Assembly (NCBI GenBank): GCA_900549295.1 | Contig: URNG01000036.1 | Location: 1-26,501, forward strand | Direction: 5' to 3' | DNA length: 26,501 nt | Source of the DNA: an uncultured Rhodocyclaceae bacterium | GTDB taxonomy: Bacteria > Pseudomonadota > Gammaproteobacteria > Burkholderiales > Rhodocyclaceae | Part shown: in pieces, positions 22,805-26,501 of the stretch | How positions within the stretch are numbered: position 1 is the first letter of the stretch | How the letters are laid out: each line of letters opens with the position of its first letter | The notes under the pieces: model-generated | The model's database searches: none | What the model saw: only the letters and a program-made list of their open reading frames with translations | What the model was told of the DNA's origin: nothing | Made by a program: the position numbers and the translations under genes

Positions 22805-23443
22805 ATGCGCCACCAGATCGTTCCCGTCACTCCGTTTGAACAAAATTGCACGCTGTTCTGGTGCGAGACGACCCGCCAGGCGGCGGTGATCGACCCGGGT
22901 GGCGACATCGACCGCATTCTCGCCGCGCTGGCGGCGGAAAACCTCACCCTGAGCAAGATTCTCGTCACCCACGGCCACATCGACCATGCCGGCGGCGTGG
23001 CGGCGCTGGCGGCCCGCACCGGCGCGCCCGTCGAAGGGCCGAACGAGGAGGACGCCTTCTGGATCGACGGTATGGCGCAGCAAAGCCAGATGTTCGGCTT
23101 CCCCGACGTGGCCCCGTTCACCCCGGCGCGCTGGCTGCGCGATGGCGACACGGTGCAGTTCGGCGAAATCACCTTGCAGGTGCTGCATTGCCCCGGGCAC
23201 ACGCCGGGGCACGTGGTTTTCTACCACGCCCCGAGCCGGCTGGCACAGGTTGGCGACGTGCTGTTCCAAGGCTCCATCGGCCGCACCGATTTCCCGCGCG
23301 GCGACCACGCCACTCTGATTGCTTCGATCAAGACCAAGCTTTTACCTCTGGGCGACGACGTGACCTTCATTCCAGGGCATGGCCCAACGTCCACTTTCGG
23401 CGAAGAACGCCGTTTCAACCCCTTCCTGCGCGGCGGGCATTGA
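22805..23443 (+). CDS. gloC: Metallo-beta-lactamase-fold hydrolase, GloC/YcbL-like glyoxalase II
   Basis: A 212-residue single-domain metallo-hydrolase. The metal-binding motif is THGHIDHAGG (55-64, ligands H56, H58, D60, H61). Further ligands are the His in LHCPGHTPGH, the Asp in QVGDVLFQGSIGRTD and the His in FIPGHGP. Size and the GSIGRTDFPRGD segment match YcbL/GloC, a compact type II glyoxalase that hydrolyses S-lactoylglutathione in methylglyoxal detoxification. It lacks the extra C-terminal domain of classical GloB. Cytoplasmic, probably its own transcript from the extended -10 just upstream. Substrate assignment is by family only. Confidence 0.85.
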   Translation: MRHQIVPVTPFEQNCTLFWCETTRQAAVIDPGGDIDRILAALAAENLTLSKILVTHGHIDHAGGVAALAARTGAPVEGPNEEDAFWIDGMAQQSQMFGFPDVAPFTPARWLRDGDTVQFGEITLQVLHCPGHTPGHVVFYHAPSRLAQVGDVLFQGSIGRTDFPRGDHATLIASIKTKLLPLGDDVTFIPGHGPTSTFGEERRFNPFLRGGH

Positions 23444-23501
23444 TCCGCTAACCCGAGGCAGGCGCCCGGTTCAGGGGGCGGCCGGCGCCGCGGGAATCCA
23501 T

Positions 23502-24623
23502 TCAGATTGGCGCGGGAATGCGTTCCGCCCAGTGCAGGGCGTCCAGTTGCGCGGCGAGGAAATCGTCCGGGCCGATGCCGAGCCGGTCGAGCAGGCGGGC
23601 GCTCTCGTCCAGATTGCGATGTGCGGCGGCTTCCAGTGCCAGCAAGAGTTGCCCGGCGCTGCCGCTGTGGTGATTCAGCGCATCCTTGATGCAGCCGGTC
23701 AGGGGTAGTTGCTGCACGATTTCTGCCATGGGGATGTGCAGCAGGACGCTCAGGAGCGAGAAGCAGCCCGTCATGAACGCGCTGTCTTCCAGCGCCTCCG
23801 ACGAAGGCAGGAGTTTCAGGCGCGGTGCCAGCAATTCCATCAGACGGCCGCGCAGCGCGGCGATGTAGAGCAGCGGATTGGCGCCGCTGCCGTGTTCCGG
23901 GTTGGAGAAAATCAGCAGTTGTACCCAGCGCTCCAGTTGCCGCCGGCCGAGCAGGTTGATGGCCTGGGAAAAACTGGTGATCGGCGTGCGCGGAGCGATG
24001 GCGGCTGAATTGACGAGGCGCAACAGGCCGTAGGAGAGTTTGGTTTCCTGGCGCAGAACGTCGTCGAGCTCCTGCGTGTCTGCATCCTGGGCGATCAGGG
24101 CGAGCAGCGCCAGCATTTTCTGGCGCGTGGTGTCTGGCGCGCGATGGGCGGGGTTTATGGTGAGCAGGTACTCGCAGCTCGTCATGTTGCAGCCGTTGGC
24201 AATGGCCCACTCGCGATCATTGTGGTTTTGCGTGTCGGTCACGATCACCCGGCTGCGCACGGCGAGCCCGGTCAGGGCAAAAGGCGACAAGGTGCGGGCA
24301 TGGCTCATCGGCACGAGGAGATAAGCCCATTCGCCGCTGGGCGGCAGCTTGGTGTCGGGGCGCGTCATGAGCGCCTGCAGTCTTTCGTCCGGGCAGGCAG
24401 AGGCCGGGGCGTTCCACAAGGGGATGAAATTTTCGGGCGCGGATTCGGCGGGAAAATTTCCGACCGGCAGGAACCAGGGGGTGCGCAGGTTGAATTCCGC
24501 ATCCAGCGTGGCCGGCAGTTGCGGTGGCTCGCACGCAGCCGTGCTGTGTTCCACGAGGTAGGCGGCCACCATGTTCTGTGTGCCGATCAGGGGGTGGATG
24601 AAGCTGTAGCAAGGAGGGGGCAT
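23502..24623 (-). CDS. HDOD-domain protein with degenerate N-terminal EAL-like half
   Basis: A 373-residue protein. The N-terminal half begins FIHPLIGTQNMVAAYLVEH, which lines up with the xRQPILDxxxxVxAYELL start of YuxH-type EAL proteins, but no EAL catalytic motif or metal ligands are seen, so c-di-GMP hydrolysis is unlikely. The C-terminal half is an HDOD domain (about 170-370): KLSYGLLRLVNSAAI, SFSQAINLLGRRQLERWVQLLIFS. HDOD proteins are signalling scaffolds linked to motility, virulence and stress in proteobacteria. I chose ATG 24623 because the frame upstream is only a shadow of accA and tilS, and because the conserved N-terminus starts here. It converges with the GloC-like gene with 58 bp between, and diverges from accA. 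Confidence 0.85.
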   Translation of the reverse strand: MPPPCYSFIHPLIGTQNMVAAYLVEHSTAACEPPQLPATLDAEFNLRTPWFLPVGNFPAESAPENFIPLWNAPASACPDERLQALMTRPDTKLPPSGEWAYLLVPMSHARTLSPFALTGLAVRSRVIVTDTQNHNDREWAIANGCNMTSCEYLLTINPAHRAPDTTRQKMLALLALIAQDADTQELDDVLRQETKLSYGLLRLVNSAAIAPRTPITSFSQAINLLGRRQLERWVQLLIFSNPEHGSGANPLLYIAALRGRLMELLAPRLKLLPSSEALEDSAFMTGCFSLLSVLLHIPMAEIVQQLPLTGCIKDALNHHSGSAGQLLLALEAAAHRNLDESARLLDRLGIGPDDFLAAQLDALHWAERIPAPI

Positions 24624-24664
24624 GGGGGAGGTTGGGCCGGATGTTTTTATTGAAAATTGGCCCG

Positions 24665-24673
24665 ATTCTAACA
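24665..24673 (-). promoter_or_regulatory. Extended -10 promoter element for the HDOD gene
   Basis: On the minus strand TGT is followed by TAGAAT (24670 to 24665), five of six -10 matches. The ATG lies about 40 nt downstream. No good -35 is seen. Confidence 0.45.
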
Positions 24674-24760
24674 AAATCGCGGTGCTTTCGGCGGTTTGCA
24701 AACATTCGTTGCGGCTCGGTGAGGCGGCTTGCCGGGCGTAATTACGGGCGGGCTTTGCGG

Positions 24761-24766
24761 TAGAAT
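24761..24766 (+). promoter_or_regulatory. Candidate -10 element for accA
   Basis: TAGAAT lies 28 bp before the accA ATG, followed by GC-rich sequence; no clear -35 hexamer at 16-18 bp. Confidence 0.35.
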
Positions 24767-24794
24767 GCGCGCCAGTTTCCTTTTCGAGTAGTCC

Positions 24795-25760
24795 ATGAAA
24801 ACGAGTTTTCTCGACTTTGAGCAGCCCGTGGCTGATCTCGAAGCCAAAATTGAAGAACTGCGCTTCGTGCAGGACGATTCCGCCGTCGATATCTCCGAAG
24901 AAATCGAGCGTCTGGCAAAGAAAAGCGCGCAACTGACCAAGGAAATCTACGCCAAGCTGACGCCGTGGCAGATCGCCCAGGTGGCGCGCCATCCGCAGCG
25001 CCCGTACACGCTCGACTACGCGCAGCACATCTTCACCGATTTCGAAGAACTGCACGGCGACCGCGCCTATGCCGACGATCACGCCATCGTCGGCGGTCTG
25101 GCCCGTTTCAACGGCCAGTCGGTGATGGTGATCGGCCACCAGAAGGGGCGCGACACCAAGGAAAAGATTTACCGCAACTTCGGCATGCCGCGCCCGGAAG
25201 GCTATCGCAAGGCGCTGCGCCTGATGAAGCTGGCCGAGAAATTCGGTCTGCCGATCATGACCTTCGTCGATACGCCCGGCGCGTATCCCGGCATCGGCGC
25301 CGAGGAGCGCGGGCAGTCGGAAGCCATCGGGCGCAATCTCTACGAAATGGCCGAATTGAAGGTGCCGGTCATCGTCACCATCATCGGTGAAGGCGGCTCC
25401 GGCGGCGCGCTGGCGATCGCCGTCGGCGATACGGTGCAGATGCTGCAATATTCCACCTATTCGGTGATTTCTCCCGAGGGCTGCGCTTCGATCCTCTGGA
25501 AGAGCGCCAGCAGGGCGGCGGATGCGGCGGAAACCATGGGCATCACTGCGGCCCGCCTGAAAACCCTGGGGTTGATCGACCGTGTGGTGCCGGAACCGCT
25601 GGGCGGCGCGCAGCGTGACCATGCGGTGATGGCGGCCAATCTGAAAAAGGCTTTGCAGGAGGCGCTCAAGCAGCTTTCGACCCTGTCGGTCGAGGATTTG
25701 CTCGCGCAACGCTACGAGCGTCTGATGAGCTATGGCCGCTTCAAGGAACAGGCCGCCTGA
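24795..25760 (+). CDS. accA: Acetyl-CoA carboxylase carboxyltransferase subunit alpha
   Basis: A 321-residue subunit of acetyl-CoA carboxylase; with AccD it transfers the carboxyl group from biotin to acetyl-CoA to make malonyl-CoA for fatty-acid synthesis. The N-terminus SFLDFEQPVADLEAKIEELR is the family helix. The core reads LHGDRAYADDHAIVGG, GHQKGRDTKEKIYRNFGM, TFVDTPGAYPGIGAEERGQS and GEGGSGGALAIAVGD, with oxyanion-hole glycines intact. Length equals typical proteobacterial AccA. It overlaps the beginning of tilS by 29 bp in a different frame. Only a weak ribosome site (GAG) is visible. Confidence 0.98.
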   Translation: MKTSFLDFEQPVADLEAKIEELRFVQDDSAVDISEEIERLAKKSAQLTKEIYAKLTPWQIAQVARHPQRPYTLDYAQHIFTDFEELHGDRAYADDHAIVGGLARFNGQSVMVIGHQKGRDTKEKIYRNFGMPRPEGYRKALRLMKLAEKFGLPIMTFVDTPGAYPGIGAEERGQSEAIGRNLYEMAELKVPVIVTIIGEGGSGGALAIAVGDTVQMLQYSTYSVISPEGCASILWKSASRAADAAETMGITAARLKTLGLIDRVVPEPLGGAQRDHAVMAANLKKALQEALKQLSTLSVEDLLAQRYERLMSYGRFKEQAA

Positions 25761-26501
25761 GCTGAAATCCCCGCTGGCGCCACGTCTCGCCGCCTTCATC
25801 GCGGCCCGGCAACTGGCGGACACGCCCTGCCACGTGGGCCTTTCCGGCGGCTGCGATTCGGTCGGCCTGCTGCATCTGCTGGTGAATCTGCGCCTGCCGG
25901 GCGCAATTTCCGCGATACACGTACACCATGGCCTGTCGCCCCATGCCGATGCCTGGGCGGCATTTTGCGAGAAGCTTTGCGCGCAGTGGTCGGTGCCGCT
26001 CACCGTGCTGCACGTGCAGGTCGCGGCAGAGGCCGGAGAAGGGCTGGAAGCGGCGGCGCGGCAGGCGCGTTATGCGGCCTTCGCGCGGCATCTGCCGCCG
26101 GGCGCGCTGCTTTTTCTGGCTCAGCATCGCGGCGATCAGGCGGAAACCGTTCTATTCAATCTTCTGCGCGGCAGCGGCGTGCAGGGGCTGGCAGCGATGC
26201 GCCCGCAGCGCCAGCGGCAGGGGCTGCACCTGTTGCGCCCGCTGCTCAGCGTGTCCCGGCAGGAACTCGAAGCCTACGCCCGCGCGCAGGATCTGTGCTG
26301 GATCGAGGATGAAAGCAACGGCGACACCCGTTTCAGCCGCAATTTTCTGCGTCAGGAGATTCTGCCCGCCCTGAGCCGGCGCTTTCCCGCCGCCGAAGCC
26401 AATCTGGCGCAAGCGGCTGTGCATTGCGCGGAAGCCGCCGAACTGCTCGACGAACTGGCTGCCGCCCGTTGGGAGCGGGCGGGGGGAGGGCCCAGTTCAG
26501 T
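25732..26501 (+). CDS. tilS: tRNA(Ile)-lysidine synthase, N-terminal part (cut by window edge)
   Basis: An open frame of 256 codons to the window end. TilS converts the C34 of tRNA-Ile(CAU) to lysidine so that it reads AUA. The PP-loop ATP-binding motif is LSGGCDSVGLLH (37-48). Other family segments are IHVHHGLSPHADAW (62-75), GLEAAARQARY (104-114), QHRGDQAETVLFNLLRGSGV (131-150) and WIEDESNGDTRFSRNFLR. In the QHxDDQ motif the first Asp is Gly here, which is unusual. ATG 25732 is the only ATG between two in-frame stops (25723-25728) and the PP-loop, so the start inside accA is well supported although its ribosome site is weak. The accA-tilS order is common in betaproteobacteria. Confidence 0.93.
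   Translation, partial: MAASRNRPPELKSPLAPRLAAFIAARQLADTPCHVGLSGGCDSVGLLHLLVNLRLPGAISAIHVHHGLSPHADAWAAFCEKLCAQWSVPLTVLHVQVAAEAGEGLEAAARQARYAAFARHLPPGALLFLAQHRGDQAETVLFNLLRGSGVQGLAAMRPQRQRQGLHLLRPLLSVSRQELEAYARAQDLCWIEDESNGDTRFSRNFLRQEILPALSRRFPAAEANLAQAAVHCAEAAELLDELAAARWERAGGGPSS

Noticed and set aside
18542..23308. Open frame of 1588 codons on the minus strand spanning the chemoreceptor, uup and GloC-like genes
   Set aside because: All three sense genes happen to share one frame, and in GC-rich DNA the sense codons TTA, CTA and TCA that would make antisense stops are rare. The translation has no recognisable domain, while the sense genes are clear families.
24624..26003. 460-codon N-terminal extension of the HDOD frame
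   Set aside because: It is antisense to accA and tilS and crosses the divergent promoter region; the conserved start is at 24623.

Overview
The window is a gene-dense, GC-rich stretch of bacterial chromosome. It looks like a betaproteobacterium, perhaps Rhodocyclales or a relative. The evidence is the order sigma-E / Do-like protease / glutaredoxin-like / lepA / lepB / DUF4845 / rnc / era / recO, the pairs uvrC-pgsA and accA-tilS, and an EarP-type EF-P rhamnosyltransferase. The genus cannot be fixed from sequence reading alone. There are no insertion sequences, prophage genes or CRISPR arrays, and no gene-free stretch exceeds 300 bases.

Layout. 1-601 (-): N-terminal part of a MoxR-type AAA+ ATPase, divergent from a class II histone-deacetylase-family hydrolase (749-1675). 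1763-2983: aspartate kinase (lysC). 2995-3193: a tRNA-Ser(GCT) unit with its own promoter and terminator. 3327-4460 (-): earP. 4551-5806: a small metal-response operon, an RcnR/DmeR-type repressor and a DmeF-type Co/Ni exporter, behind a perfect inverted-repeat operator. 5973-8425: uvrC and pgsA. 8491-16328: a long colinear block of envelope-stress, secretion, translation and RNA-processing genes (rpoE, Do protease, thioredoxin-fold protein, lepA, lepB, DUF4845, rnc, era, recO). 16329-16562: a repeat-rich gap between convergent genes. 16563-18341 (-): DEAD-box helicase of the CsdA/DeaD type. 18635-20677: methyl-accepting chemotaxis protein. 20795-22720: uup (ABC-F). 22805-23443: GloC-like metallo-hydrolase. 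23502-24623 (-): HDOD protein with a degenerate EAL half. 24795-26501: accA and the start of tilS, which runs off the window.

Most of this is core housekeeping, and I found no convincing new multi-gene system. The points most worth a second look are: (1) rpoE is followed directly by the Do protease, with no room for the usual anti-sigma genes rseA/rseB, and the 179-bp gap instead holds a direct-repeat pair and an 11-bp inverted repeat; (2) a four-copy 11-bp tandem repeat between lepA and lepB that puts TGA in all three frames; (3) intrinsic-terminator hairpins lying between probable promoters and the start codons of lepA and uup, suggesting attenuation; (4) a REP-like inverted repeat after recO, where synteny breaks; (5) the dmeRF operator, which overlaps an extended -10; (6) a possible internal translation start in lysC giving a separate regulatory subunit.
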